NCBI GenBank assembly: GCA_038040445.1
Contig: JBBPIG010000030.1
Coordinates: 45,152-82,133, forward strand
Origin: Acidobacteriota bacterium
GTDB taxonomy: Bacteria; Acidobacteriota; Blastocatellia; UBA7656
Direction of reading: 5' to 3'
Length of the DNA: 36,982 bases
The notes under the pieces were generated by a model. The model worked only from the letters and a program-made list of their open reading frames with translations. It was not told where the DNA came from and did not search any database. A program made the translations under genes and the position numbers. Positions 1-7,763 of the stretch are shown here, piece by piece; position 1 is the stretch's first letter; each line of letters starts with the position of its first letter.

Positions 1-117
1 TCTATCCTCGATCTTCTATCCTCGATCTTCTATCCTCGATCTTCTATCCTCGATCCTCTATCCTCGATCTTCTATCCTCGATCTTCTATCCTCGATCCTC
101 TATCCTCTATCCTCTAT
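1..117. repeat. 14-bp tandem repeat downstream of lipA
   Basis: The unit TCTATCCTCGATCT recurs about eight times with T/C variation at its last base, then degenerates to shorter TCTATCC words that run up to the lipA stop codon. It may extend beyond the left edge of the window. No open frame is evident. It resembles the other short-phrase arrays that fill gaps in the first 12 kb of this window. Confidence 0.9.
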
Positions 118-119
118 CC

Positions 120-1019
120 TCACGTCTCCGCGATCTCGTTCACCATCTCGGCCATGAAGGAACTGCGCACGAGCGGGCCTGAGAACACCGCCCGAAAACC
201 GAGGCGCTCGCCGTGCTCACGGTATTCCTCGAACACCCCGGGATGGACGTACGCTTCAACAGGCAGGTGAGCCCGCGTCGGCTGCAAGTACTGTCCGATG
301 GTGACGACGTCGACCTCGTGCCGGCGCAGGTCTTCGAGCAATTGCTTCACTTCATCGCGGTACTCGCCGAGTCCCACCATAAAGCCTGACTTCGTGAGCG
401 CGGCTGGTGAGTGCCGGCGAGCTTCTTGAAGCACGTTGAGCGACTGCCGGTAATCGGCTTGCGGCCGCACCGTCTGATACAACCTCGGAACCGTCTCGAC
501 GTTGTGATTAAACGTATCCGGCGCCGCGTCGAGCACGGTATGAAGGGCGGCGCGGTTTCCTTTGAAGTCCGGCGTCAGCACTTCGATCTTTGCGTTAGGC
601 AATCGGCGACGCACCGCGTGAATCGTTCTTGCGAAGTGCGCCGCGCCGCCGTCAGGCAACTCATCGCGGTTCACTGAAGTGATCACGACGTAGCTCAACT
701 GAAGCTCGGCTGCCGCTTCGGCCACTTGTTCCGGTTCATCGCTCAATGATTCCATCGGCAGCCCGCGCCCGGTTTTGACTGAGCAGAATCCACAACTGCG
801 CGAGCAAACGTCACCTAGGATCATGAAAGTCGCAGCGCCGCGCGCGAAGCAATCGTTGCGATTTGGGCACCGCGCTTCTTCACAGACCGTATGAAGCCGG
901 CGCGTGCGCAGCATTTTCTTCAGCTCGTGATCGGCGTCGACGTTGCGAACCGGCTTGCGCAGCCATTCCGGCAATCGCGGCCCCGCACGTCGAATCGGCT
1001 TTTCTATCTGGATCAGCAT
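120..1019 (-). CDS. lipA: Lipoyl synthase (radical SAM)
   Basis: This enzyme inserts two sulfur atoms into octanoyl groups on lipoyl domains of 2-oxoacid dehydrogenases and the glycine cleavage H protein, in the cytoplasm. Both iron-sulfur cluster motifs of LipA are visible: the auxiliary-cluster cysteines C46, C51 and C57 (CEEARCPN...C), and the radical SAM CX3CX2C at C72, C76 and C79. The C-terminal RSSF motif near residue 285, which supplies the serine ligand in this family, is also present. The length of 299 residues is normal. The first Met is plausible, with IEKPIRR and RLPEWLRKP following as in homologues. There is no lipB in the window. The gene lies between low-complexity repeats on both sides, so it probably forms its own transcription unit. 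Confidence 0.97.
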   Translation of the reverse strand: MLIQIEKPIRRAGPRLPEWLRKPVRNVDADHELKKMLRTRRLHTVCEEARCPNRNDCFARGAATFMILGDVCSRSCGFCSVKTGRGLPMESLSDEPEQVAEAAAELQLSYVVITSVNRDELPDGGAAHFARTIHAVRRRLPNAKIEVLTPDFKGNRAALHTVLDAAPDTFNHNVETVPRLYQTVRPQADYRQSLNVLQEARRHSPAALTKSGFMVGLGEYRDEVKQLLEDLRRHEVDVVTIGQYLQPTRAHLPVEAYVHPGVFEEYREHGERLGFRAVFSGPLVRSSFMAEMVNEIAET

Positions 1020-1201
1020 AGCTAAACGGTTCGGGGTTCGGTGTTCGCCCTTCGGGGTTCCGGGTTCAGAGTTCCGGGTTCAGCGTTCTTGGTGAGCGAC
1101 GGTCGTACTTCAGGTGTTCGCGCCTTTGATCTCACTCGATTACTCTTATCCCCTGAACCCTAGACTCCTAACCTTGAACCCTGAACCTCTGAACCCGAAC
1201 C
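1020..1201. repeat. Gap of degenerate GGGTTC / GAACCC phrases
   Basis: The gap between lipA and the SPOR gene consists of GGGTTC-type words (1027-1090) and, further on, their reverse complements in CCCTGAACCC-type words (1152-1200). RNA from here could fold back on itself imperfectly. No coding potential was seen. Confidence 0.7.
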
Positions 1202-1666
1202 TTAGTTCCCCGTCCACGGGAAGATCATCACGCCCTTGAAGCCCTGGCTCGCAAGCTCGTTGGCAACCTGTTGAGCGTCCTCGCGACTGTTGTACGGCCC
1301 GATGCGCACTCGATAGAGCGTGTCCGAACCGGTCGGGTTTTGCGTGTGAGCGCTCGGATACTTGCGCCGAAGCTGCGACGTCAGCTCGTTGGCCTTTTCA
1401 ACTGTACCGAACGAGGATCCGACTTGAACGATGTAGCGCGCGTCGCTGGAGGTTTGCTGCGGTTGAGTGTTTGAGTTGGCCGGTGCCGGTTTGACGGCCG
1501 AGGCCTGATTGGCTGAACTGGCGCCTGGCACGTTCTGATTCGTCGTGCGGCTGTTGTTAGCGTTGGCGGTTGTATCTTGCTTCACGACGAAGAGCCCCGC
1601 CCAAAATGCGCCCAGCAGCAACCCGACGCCGATGATGAAGATTGCTATGACTTGCTTGTTGCTCAT
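1202..1666 (-). CDS. SPOR-domain membrane protein
   Basis: This is a 154-residue protein with one N-terminal membrane segment (about residues 6-28). A Ser/Thr/Asn/Gln-rich linker covers about 30-75, and a C-terminal SPOR domain about 76-150 (YIVQVGSS at its start, YRVRIGPY inside it, ending GVMIFPW). SPOR domains bind denuded septal peptidoglycan, so a role at the division site or cell wall is likely, but the partner cannot be named. The architecture matches FtsN/DedD-like SPOR proteins, only shorter. The inverted repeat at 1688-1800 separates it from the slipin gene upstream on the same strand. Confidence 0.88.
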   Translation of the reverse strand: MSNKQVIAIFIIGVGLLLGAFWAGLFVVKQDTTANANNSRTTNQNVPGASSANQASAVKPAPANSNTQPQQTSSDARYIVQVGSSFGTVEKANELTSQLRRKYPSAHTQNPTGSDTLYRVRIGPYNSREDAQQVANELASQGFKGVMIFPWTGN

Positions 1667-1687
1667 CTTGATTCCTGATTCCTGGTT

Positions 1688-1800
1688 TCTGGTTTCTAGT
1701 TCGTAGTTCGGCCTTCAGGCGGAAGTTCGTACCCCACCGTTGTGAAAGTTGCGCCTTACAAAATTCCGCCTGAAGGCCGAACTACGAACTAGAAACCAGA
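1688..1800. repeat. Perfect 37-bp inverted repeat, 39-bp spacer
   Basis: The arms at 1688-1724 and 1764-1800 are exact reverse complements over 37 bp. The right arm ends two bases beyond the slipin stop codon. The core (TTCGTAGTTCGGCCTTCAGG) recurs in variant form in the inverted repeat at 5738-5887. A transcript would fold into a very long hairpin. It could serve as a 3'-end or processing structure, or be a MITE-like element; there is no T-tract. Confidence 0.92.
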
Positions 1801-1802
1801 AA

Positions 1803-2600
1803 CTAACTCGTTGGTCGATCCGGCACGACGACCTCTGCCTTTGTCGCGTTCACGTTGAAAAATGCTTTGATCATATCGAGCGGGATCGGAAAGACTACGG
1901 TGGTGTTCTGCTCGACCCCGATCTCCGTGAGCGTTTGAAGATAACGCAACTGGACGGCGACGGGCTCGACCGCAATCACTCGCGCCGCAGCGAGCAGTCT
2001 CTCCGACGCTTGATACTCACCTTCCGCGTGAATGATCTTCGCGCGTTTCTCGCGTTCGGCTTCCGCTTGCCTGGACATCGCGCGCCGCATTTCCTGCGGG
2101 AGGTCCACGGCCTTGATCTCGACCTGCGACACCTTGATGCCCCACGGATCGGTGTGCTTGTCGAGGATCTCCTGCAGCCGCGCGTTGAGCTTATCGCGCT
2201 CCGACAGCAGATCGTCCAACTCCGCCTCACCAAGCACCGAACGCAACGTGGTCTGAGCAAGCTGCGAGGTTGCGTACAGGTAGTTCTCAACCTCGACGAC
2301 CGCCAGAAGCGGGTTGATCACCCGAAAGTAAACAACCGCGTTGACCGACACCGTTACGTTGTCGCGAGTGATCACGTCCTGAGGCGGCACGTCGAGCACA
2401 ACGGTCCGCAGGCTTATGCGAACGATGCGGTCGATCGGCCTGAAGACCAATATGAGGCCGGGTCCCTTTGGCTCGGGCAGCAAGCGTCCGAGGCGAAAGA
2501 TCACGCCGCGCTCGTATTCCGGCAGAATGTTGATCACGCTGAGAATGTAGAGCAGGGCGATCGCGACGGCGATGATGGGGAGTGTGAATAGTTCTGGCAT
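1803..2600 (-). CDS. Slipin / stomatin-like SPFH (band 7) protein
   Basis: The start is set at 2600 because it gives the classical slipin N-terminus ([20 protein letters not shown], a single membrane segment) and is preceded by AGGAGA. The frame stays open for 34 further codons, but those read as low-complexity basic sequence. The band 7 domain follows: [12 protein letters not shown], then [39 protein letters not shown], and the C-terminal [20 protein letters not shown] coiled region. The protein would be about 265 residues. Slipins are membrane scaffold proteins that act with NfeD-type proteases. The NfeD gene lies just upstream on the same strand, a pairing well known in bacteria and archaea, so the two likely work together in membrane quality control. 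Confidence 0.95.
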   Translation of the reverse strand: MPELFTLPIIAVAIALLYILSVINILPEYERGVIFRLGRLLPEPKGPGLILVFRPIDRIVRISLRTVVLDVPPQDVITRDNVTVSVNAVVYFRVINPLLAVVEVENYLYATSQLAQTTLRSVLGEAELDDLLSERDKLNARLQEILDKHTDPWGIKVSQVEIKAVDLPQEMRRAMSRQAEAEREKRAKIIHAEGEYQASERLLAAARVIAVEPVAVQLRYLQTLTEIGVEQNTTVVFPIPLDMIKAFFNVNATKAEVVVPDRPTS

Positions 2601-2840
2601 GAGGTCTCCTATTCTAGTTGCTAGTTCTCGCGAGCGAAAGGCGTAACACGACCGACGACGGACGACCGCGGACAGACCGAAGTCTGTCGGGTCATCAGTC
2701 ATCGGTCAGCCGTCATCGGTCGTCGATCAAGTCTTCGCAGATGAGGCCATCTGCGATTCGATGAGCGACAAACACCTGAATCGTGATTGACTCTCCGGTA
2801 ATGGAGGGCAGGCCTTTTCATACCTGTCGTAATCAGCTAC

Positions 2841-4172
2841 CTATTCATCAACTGCTGAAGCCTTCTTCGGGATGACAGCCGCGTCCCTCTCCGCTTCGAC
2901 CTCGAGCGTTAGTCCCTCCATCCCGGTCACCCGCACGCTCTCACCCGGCGCAAGGCTCATTTGCGAGCGCGCCCGCCACAACTCGCCTCGAACGAAGATC
3001 GTTCCCTCCGGAGAGATCGCGGTCTCAGCTCTTCCGGTAAGCCCGATCATTCCAGATGTGCCGGTGGTCACCTTCGATCGCCGCGCGCGAATCGCAAGTC
3101 TCAGTATGAACGTGAATATCACTCCAAAGGGAATCACGACCGCGAGCACAAGTCGGAGCGGCAGCCGCAACTCGGGGTTTGGAACGTCGATCAGCATCAG
3201 CGAACCCACGACCGCCGCGATTATTCCGCCTATGCCGAGAATGCCATAGCCTGCGACCTTCGCTTCCAACACAAACAATCCAATCGCAACCGCGATCAAC
3301 AGCAGACCGGTCAGATTGATAGGCAGCATGTGAAAGCCATACAACGCGAGCACGACCGACAAAATCCCTACGACGCCTGGCACTACCGCGCCCGGATGTT
3401 GAAACTCGAAGTAGACGCACAGCGCGCCGAGCGCGAAAAGAACAAACGCGATCTGCGGATCTGCAAGCGCCATCAGCAAGCGCTGGCGAACGTTCGGGGT
3501 GATCGTCACCAACTGCTCGCCTTCCAATCGCAAGACCATCTGACTCCCATCGACTCGGGTGATTGTTCGCCCTTCCAACTGCGCGAGCAGGTCCTGCTCA
3601 TCTCTCGCGATGATCTCGATCAAGTGTTTATCCAGCGCTTCACGCTCGGTGAAGGATTTGCTCTCGCGAATAGCTGACTCGGCCATCTGAGGATCGCGCC
3701 CGCGTTTCTCGGCGTGGCTGCGCAGGAACGCCGCCGCATCGTTGACGACCTTCTCGGACATGGTCTTATCCAGGTCTCGGCCTCCGGCCGTCACTGGATG
3801 AGCTGCGCCGCTGGCTGTGCCAGGAGCCATCGCAGCTACGTCGGCGGCTAGCAGAATGATGAACCCGGCTGAAGCCGCGCGCGCGCCGCTCGGCGCAACG
3901 TAGATGATGATCGGAACTCGCGAGCTGTCCATGCGCGAGATGATTTCACGCATCGACGTATCGAGCCCGCCGGGCGTATTGAGCGTGATGATCAAAGCTG
4001 AAGCGCCTTCACGTTCGGCTCGCGCGATTGCGGACGTGATGACTTCGGCGCTTGCGGGAGTGATTTGATCGTCGATCTTGAGCTCAAGGACATCCGCTCG
4101 TGCGTTAGTCGCCGAGGCAATCACTACGAGCAGCAGAGCGACGATGATTATGGTTTGTCTAAGCGCGTTCAT
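2841..4172 (-). CDS. NfeD-type membrane-bound ClpP-class serine protease
   Basis: The start at 4172 gives a clean signal peptide (MNALRQTIIIVALLLVVIAS...NARA). The open frame runs to 4340, but that extension overlaps intergenic repeat copies at 4246-4338 and is rejected. The N-terminal half is a ClpP-like protease domain with LNTPGGLDTSMREI, and ARAASAG carrying the likely nucleophilic serine. Next come four to five hydrophobic segments (from about VRQRLLMALADPQIAFVLFA) and a C-terminal OB-fold NfeD domain (GLTGRAETAISPEGTIFVRGELWRA and on). Relatives such as the archaeal PH1510 protease cleave stomatin partners. The slipin gene 240 bp downstream is the probable partner. No strong Shine-Dalgarno is visible at the chosen start. 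Confidence 0.93.
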   Translation of the reverse strand: MNALRQTIIIVALLLVVIASATNARADVLELKIDDQITPASAEVITSAIARAEREGASALIITLNTPGGLDTSMREIISRMDSSRVPIIIYVAPSGARAASAGFIILLAADVAAMAPGTASGAAHPVTAGGRDLDKTMSEKVVNDAAAFLRSHAEKRGRDPQMAESAIRESKSFTEREALDKHLIEIIARDEQDLLAQLEGRTITRVDGSQMVLRLEGEQLVTITPNVRQRLLMALADPQIAFVLFALGALCVYFEFQHPGAVVPGVVGILSVVLALYGFHMLPINLTGLLLIAVAIGLFVLEAKVAGYGILGIGGIIAAVVGSLMLIDVPNPELRLPLRLVLAVVIPFGVIFTFILRLAIRARRSKVTTGTSGMIGLTGRAETAISPEGTIFVRGELWRARSQMSLAPGESVRVTGMEGLTLEVEAERDAAVIPKKASAVDE

Positions 4173-4245
4173 AGCATTGCGCTCGATTGGTAAACTGGAT
4201 GATTCCGATTGCAGTCTAGCACAACAGAAACGGGGTGCGCTGGGT

Positions 4246-4338
4246 ATCGATGCCACCGGCTTGCCCGGAGCTACGTGGGCGAGCGTCGAGAACTCTTCTG
4301 CGATACCACCGGCTTCAGCCGCGTGGTCCTTCAGGTTC
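4246..4338. repeat. REP-like family B, inverted copies upstream of nfeD
   Basis: The 37-bp unit at 4302-4338 is the near-exact reverse complement of those at 4697-4735 and 4761-4797 (core CACGCGGCTGAAGCCGGTGG). A diverged half copy lies at 4246-4278 (GATGCCACCGGCTT...). The core GGCTGAAGCC is itself an imperfect palindrome. These copies overlap the over-long nfeD reading frame and argue against that start. Confidence 0.85.
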
Positions 4339-4392
4339 AACCTAGCAAGGTGCTGAGAAAGCCAAACAGAGCCTGACTAAGGGAGGTCCGAA

Positions 4393-4651
4393 AATCCCAC
4401 CAACGCAGTTGGTGGTTCGTTTATACGCGGCCTACAAAAAAGCCCGAAGCCTGCTCTTGAATCCCACCAACGCAGTTGGTGGATCGTTCATACCCAGCCT
4501 ACCTCGCTGCTCGGATTCACCTTCCGGCTGATCAGAGCTAGGTCGTATATGAACGATCCACCAAAACTGCGTTGGTGGGATTCGGGACCTCCGCCCAGTG
4601 TCCCGTGTGTAGGCTGAGTATGAACGAACCACCAACTGCGTTGGTGGGATT
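4393..4651. repeat. REP-like family A, four copies in two orientations
   Basis: Four copies of a roughly 40-bp unit contain CCACCAACGCAGTTGGTGG, which folds on itself (CCACCAAC/GTTGGTGG). Two are in direct orientation (4393-4434, 4460-4502) and two inverted (4545-4582, 4609-4651). Each is followed or preceded by a conserved tail of the form TTCGTTCATAC..GCCTAC. This 470-bp gap between nfeD and the M55 gene holds no supported gene. The pattern is that of REP/BIME elements, though no RAYT transposase is in the window. Confidence 0.9.
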
Positions 4652-4696
4652 GTACCGGGATACTAGTGTGTCGTCGACTTTTTCAGCAGCCTGCTA

Positions 4697-4797
4697 GAAC
4701 CTGACGCACCACGCGGCTGAAGCCGGTGGTATCGGAACCCCGGCGGTGCCATTCTAGCCTGAACCTGACGTACCACGCGGCTGAAGCCGGTGGCATC
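4697..4797. repeat. REP-like family B, two direct copies
   Basis: Two direct copies at 4697-4735 and 4761-4797 share GAACCTGACG, then ACCACGCGGCTGAAGCCGGT, ending GG[T/C]ATC. They lie just downstream of the M55 peptidase gene stop at 4811. The inverted relatives are at 4246-4338, so family B brackets family A. Confidence 0.88.
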
Positions 4798-4810
4798 TCA
4801 CGAGTTCGCG

Positions 4811-5719
4811 TCACGGTTCAAGCGAAGGCTCGTAGCTTGTGATGAACTCCAAAAACTTCGACACCTCGATGATGTCCTTGCCTATGAAACGTATGCTGTG
4901 CGAATCGGTGCGCTGAACGATTGACAGGTAGCTCAGCAGCTCGGACGGGCGATAAGCCTTGAAGCGCACATCGAGCTGCACGGGTTCCTTGATCTTGTAA
5001 GGTTTGAACTCTTTGATTCGTGTGATGGCTTTCTTAGTCTTCTCGCGAATCAACTGGTAAGCCGTCTCAGGCGTCAGCGTCTTCGCCGAATGAAAGCTGA
5101 TCGCCCACTTCACGACCGCGCCCTCAATGTTGCCCAAAAGGCCGGTCGCTTCTTTAACGATGGCGTCATCGCCTGAAATCATAATAACCGGAACGTTGAA
5201 GTGACCGGCTATCGCCGCGTTGATTCCTGCTTCGGGCATCGAAGTCCCGTTCAAGCGAACGTCGGCGAGCCGCGCGCTCGAAATCGTATGAGCCCGCACG
5301 CCGGACATGTTGGTTGTGCTCGTGTGGTAGCCAAGGAAAATCACGCCGTCGAAGGTCTCATCGATGCCCTCCATCATCATCAGCGGGCGAGGCCACGAGC
5401 GGACTATGGTGACGTTCCTGGGGAGCCTTTCGATCAACAGGTTCTCGCCGTTGCCGTGCGAGTCGCTTATGACAATTTCAGTGGCGCCGGCCTCGAAAGC
5501 GGCTTCTGTAGCCGCTTTCACTTCTTCGGTCATGAACTCGCGGAAGCGATTGTATTCGAAGCCTTGAGGCCCGAGCTGGTCGCCGGTGACCGCCCCGACT
5601 ACGCCTTCCATATCGGCGGAGATGTACAGCTTCAGTTTTCTGTTCTGCACCTTCGCCGTGACCGAACCACACAGGATCGCAACCACCAGAGCCAACAGCG
5701 TTCTTCGGAATCTCATCAC
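4811..5719 (-). CDS. Exported M55-family D-aminopeptidase (DppA-like)
   Basis: This 302-residue protein has an N-terminal signal peptide (about residues 1-22, MMRFRRTLLALVVAILCGSV). All metal-binding positions of the M55 family are present: D36 and E38 in ISADMEG, H88 in SDSHGNG, H132 in LGYHTSTT and E163 in GTSMPEAGINA. DppA-type enzymes hydrolyse D-amino-acid-containing peptides as self-compartmentalising decamers. The signal peptide implies that this one acts outside the cytoplasm, perhaps in peptidoglycan peptide turnover (inference). The usual dipeptide transporter genes are not adjacent. Repeat-filled gaps isolate it on both sides, so it is probably monocistronic. Confidence 0.94.
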   Translation of the reverse strand: MMRFRRTLLALVVAILCGSVTAKVQNRKLKLYISADMEGVVGAVTGDQLGPQGFEYNRFREFMTEEVKAATEAAFEAGATEIVISDSHGNGENLLIERLPRNVTIVRSWPRPLMMMEGIDETFDGVIFLGYHTSTTNMSGVRAHTISSARLADVRLNGTSMPEAGINAAIAGHFNVPVIMISGDDAIVKEATGLLGNIEGAVVKWAISFHSAKTLTPETAYQLIREKTKKAITRIKEFKPYKIKEPVQLDVRFKAYRPSELLSYLSIVQRTDSHSIRFIGKDIIEVSKFLEFITSYEPSLEP

Positions 5720-5737
5720 CTATCCTCCTCCTTTGAG

Positions 5738-5887
5738 AGAGTTCGTAGTCCCGCCTTTAGGCGGAAGTTCAGAGTTCAAGCTTTAGCTTGCTTCCAGCGC
5801 TTTACGAGATCGAATCACGCAAGCTAAAGCTTGAACTCTGAACTCCTGAACTCTGAACTTCCGCCTGAAGGCGGGACTACGAACTCT
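5738..5887. repeat. Long imperfect inverted repeat upstream of the M55 gene
   Basis: The left arm at 5738-5790 and the right arm at 5820-5887 are reverse complements, except for an extra AACTCTGAACTCCTG-type duplication in the right arm. Each includes a nested palindrome CAAGCTTTAGCTTG / CAAGCTAAAGCTTG. The outer part, TTCGTAGTCCCGCCTTTAGG, is a variant of the repeat at 1688-1800. No gene lies in this gap. Confidence 0.9.
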
Positions 5888-5912
5888 TCGGACTACGAAC
5901 TCTTCCGTCTCC

Positions 5913-7712
5913 TTATCTTTGATCTGCTTGATGGATTAGCCGGCCGTCAAAAACGGTCATCGCGACGCGGCACTTATGCAAATCGGCGGGATTCGCCTTG
6001 AATGGATCTGCGTCGAGGACAATCAGGTCCGCAAGCATCTTCGGCGCAAGCTTGCCCTTTACCTTCTCTTCAAATGACGCGAATGCTCCGGCGCTCGTAT
6101 AAGCAGCAAGCGCCGTATCGACGGATACGCGTTGCTCGGGCAGCCAGCCTCCCGCAGGTTCCCCTTCGGTCGTCTGACGATTGACCGCGTTGTGAAGCCC
6201 ACGCATCGGATCGACGCTGATCGCGGCGGGCCAATCGCTACTGAAGACCAATCGTGCTCCGGCTCTCTCGAGCGATCTCCAGGCGAATCCACGAGCAGCT
6301 CGCTCGGGGCCGATGGCCGGCAGCCACACGCCGTTGGTTCCCGGGTCGGCGTGAATCGGCTCCATTGAAGCCATAACACCGAGCTGCGCAAAGCGCGGGA
6401 TGTCCGAAGCCGCGATCGTCTCAATGTGCTCGATTCGGAAGCGAGAGTCGTGCGGGCCGTTCGCTCTGCGCGCCTGCCCGAATGCGTCGAGTGCCATCCG
6501 CACGCCGCGGTCTCCGATCGCGTGTATGAGAACCTGAAGCCCCGCGCGATCAGCCATCATCACCAGGTTGTTGAGCTGTTCCCGGGTGTAAGCAGGACGT
6601 CCCGAGGTCCCGGGCGCGTCAGTATACGGCTCGAGCATCGCCGCGGTATGCGTCTCAATCACCCCGTCCAAAACGATCTTGATCGCACCCACACGCAGCC
6701 GCGGGCCTGAGTACGTTTTCGCCAACGACGCGACGCGGTCGATATCTGCCTGGGTAGAGCGGTGACCAACCGAGATGGCAAAAGAAACTCTCGCGGTCAA
6801 CTCTCCGCGATCGAATAGTTCCTTGTATAGACCTACTTCATCGGCGCTGCCGCTGGCGTTTTGAAAGCTGGTGATTCCCAGCCGAGCCGCCATCTTTAGA
6901 GCACGCCGGAGCGCTTCGATCTTGCGTTCGCGCGTTGTCTCCGGGATTTTTGACCGCACTAATCTCATCGCGCTTTCTTTCAACACGCCCGTCGGCTGCC
7001 CCGTCTTCTGATCGATCACCACTTCGCCGTAGCCTTCGAACTTGGATTGGCCGTTGACGCCTGCAATCTCCAACGCCTTTGAATTGGCCCACGCGGTATG
7101 CCCATCATACGAAGAAAGAAAGACCGGCCGCTCACGCACCGCGGCATCGAGGTCCGCGCGACTGGGCAGCCGCTTGCCGGGCAGATACGAGTACTCCCAG
7201 CCCGAACCGGTGATCCACGACTCGTCAGGATTATCCTTCGCGAAGTCTGCTACGCGCCGCTGGATCTCTTCGAGCGAGCGAGCGCCATCCAGATCGACTT
7301 GAAAGGCTCGCAGTGCGCCGCTCAGAAAGTGAATGTGGGCATCGTTGATGCCGGGCATGGCAAACCTGCCACTGAGATCGATCTTCAGCGTGTTCTTGCC
7401 GGCAAGAGCGGCGATTTGCCGGTCGCTGCCAACCGCGATTATCGTCCCGCCGGTGATCGCGACGGCCGTCGCCCAGGGCGCTGCTTCATTGCCGGTCCAT
7501 ATCCGGCCGTTGGTGAGTATGAGCGTAGCTTTCCGCTCAGAAGGTCCGCGCGTTTGTGCCGGGAAAAGGCACTCAGCGTACGCGGCCATTGCGGTCAACA
7601 AGAGGCATAGTAGTACGCGACGAGCGGGGGCAAGCCACCCTTCCCGACCGGCTTCCTTCGAACGGAATCTGCCGAATCTGCCGAATCTAAATGATTGCAT
7701 AAGTCCACGCAT
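5913..7712 (-). CDS. Exported amidohydrolase family 3 protein (YtcJ-like)
   Basis: This is a 599-residue metal-dependent hydrolase. Visible family landmarks are the HXH metal motif in MPGINDAHIHFLSG, the strand lysine in AIKIVLDGVIE, a histidine in VLIHAIGDRGV, another in RIEHIETI, and the aspartate in VFSSDWPAA. The C-terminus returns to the small beta domain (LADLIVLDADPF). A hydrophobic stretch, ARRVLLCLLLTAMAAYA at about 30-46, suggests export, preceded by an unusually long basic leader. The codons for FRFGRFGRF come from a short GATTCGGCA-type tandem, so the leader may be repeat-derived; Met5 at 7700 is an alternative start. The substrate is unknown. The DUF4350 gene ends 51 bp upstream on the same strand, so the two may be cotranscribed. 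Confidence 0.9.
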   Translation of the reverse strand: MRGLMQSFRFGRFGRFRSKEAGREGWLAPARRVLLCLLLTAMAAYAECLFPAQTRGPSERKATLILTNGRIWTGNEAAPWATAVAITGGTIIAVGSDRQIAALAGKNTLKIDLSGRFAMPGINDAHIHFLSGALRAFQVDLDGARSLEEIQRRVADFAKDNPDESWITGSGWEYSYLPGKRLPSRADLDAAVRERPVFLSSYDGHTAWANSKALEIAGVNGQSKFEGYGEVVIDQKTGQPTGVLKESAMRLVRSKIPETTRERKIEALRRALKMAARLGITSFQNASGSADEVGLYKELFDRGELTARVSFAISVGHRSTQADIDRVASLAKTYSGPRLRVGAIKIVLDGVIETHTAAMLEPYTDAPGTSGRPAYTREQLNNLVMMADRAGLQVLIHAIGDRGVRMALDAFGQARRANGPHDSRFRIEHIETIAASDIPRFAQLGVMASMEPIHADPGTNGVWLPAIGPERAARGFAWRSLERAGARLVFSSDWPAAISVDPMRGLHNAVNRQTTEGEPAGGWLPEQRVSVDTALAAYTSAGAFASFEEKVKGKLAPKMLADLIVLDADPFKANPADLHKCRVAMTVFDGRLIHQADQR

Positions 7713-7763
7713 TGGAATTCGTTAAACGCCTGGTGTAGCGAAAAGAGTTCTTCAGCAATTCGT

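Noticed and set aside
1-117. Possible CRISPR array from the regular repeats
   Set aside because: The 14-bp units follow each other without spacers, and there are no cas genes; it is a simple tandem repeat.
1749-2591. 280-codon plus-strand open frame opposite the slipin gene
   Set aside because: It is antisense to a well-conserved SPFH gene and its product is basic and compositionally odd; it is a shadow frame.
4173-4340. Extended N-terminus of the NfeD protein
   Set aside because: The segment is made of intergenic REP-like repeat copies, and the signal peptide begins at 4172.
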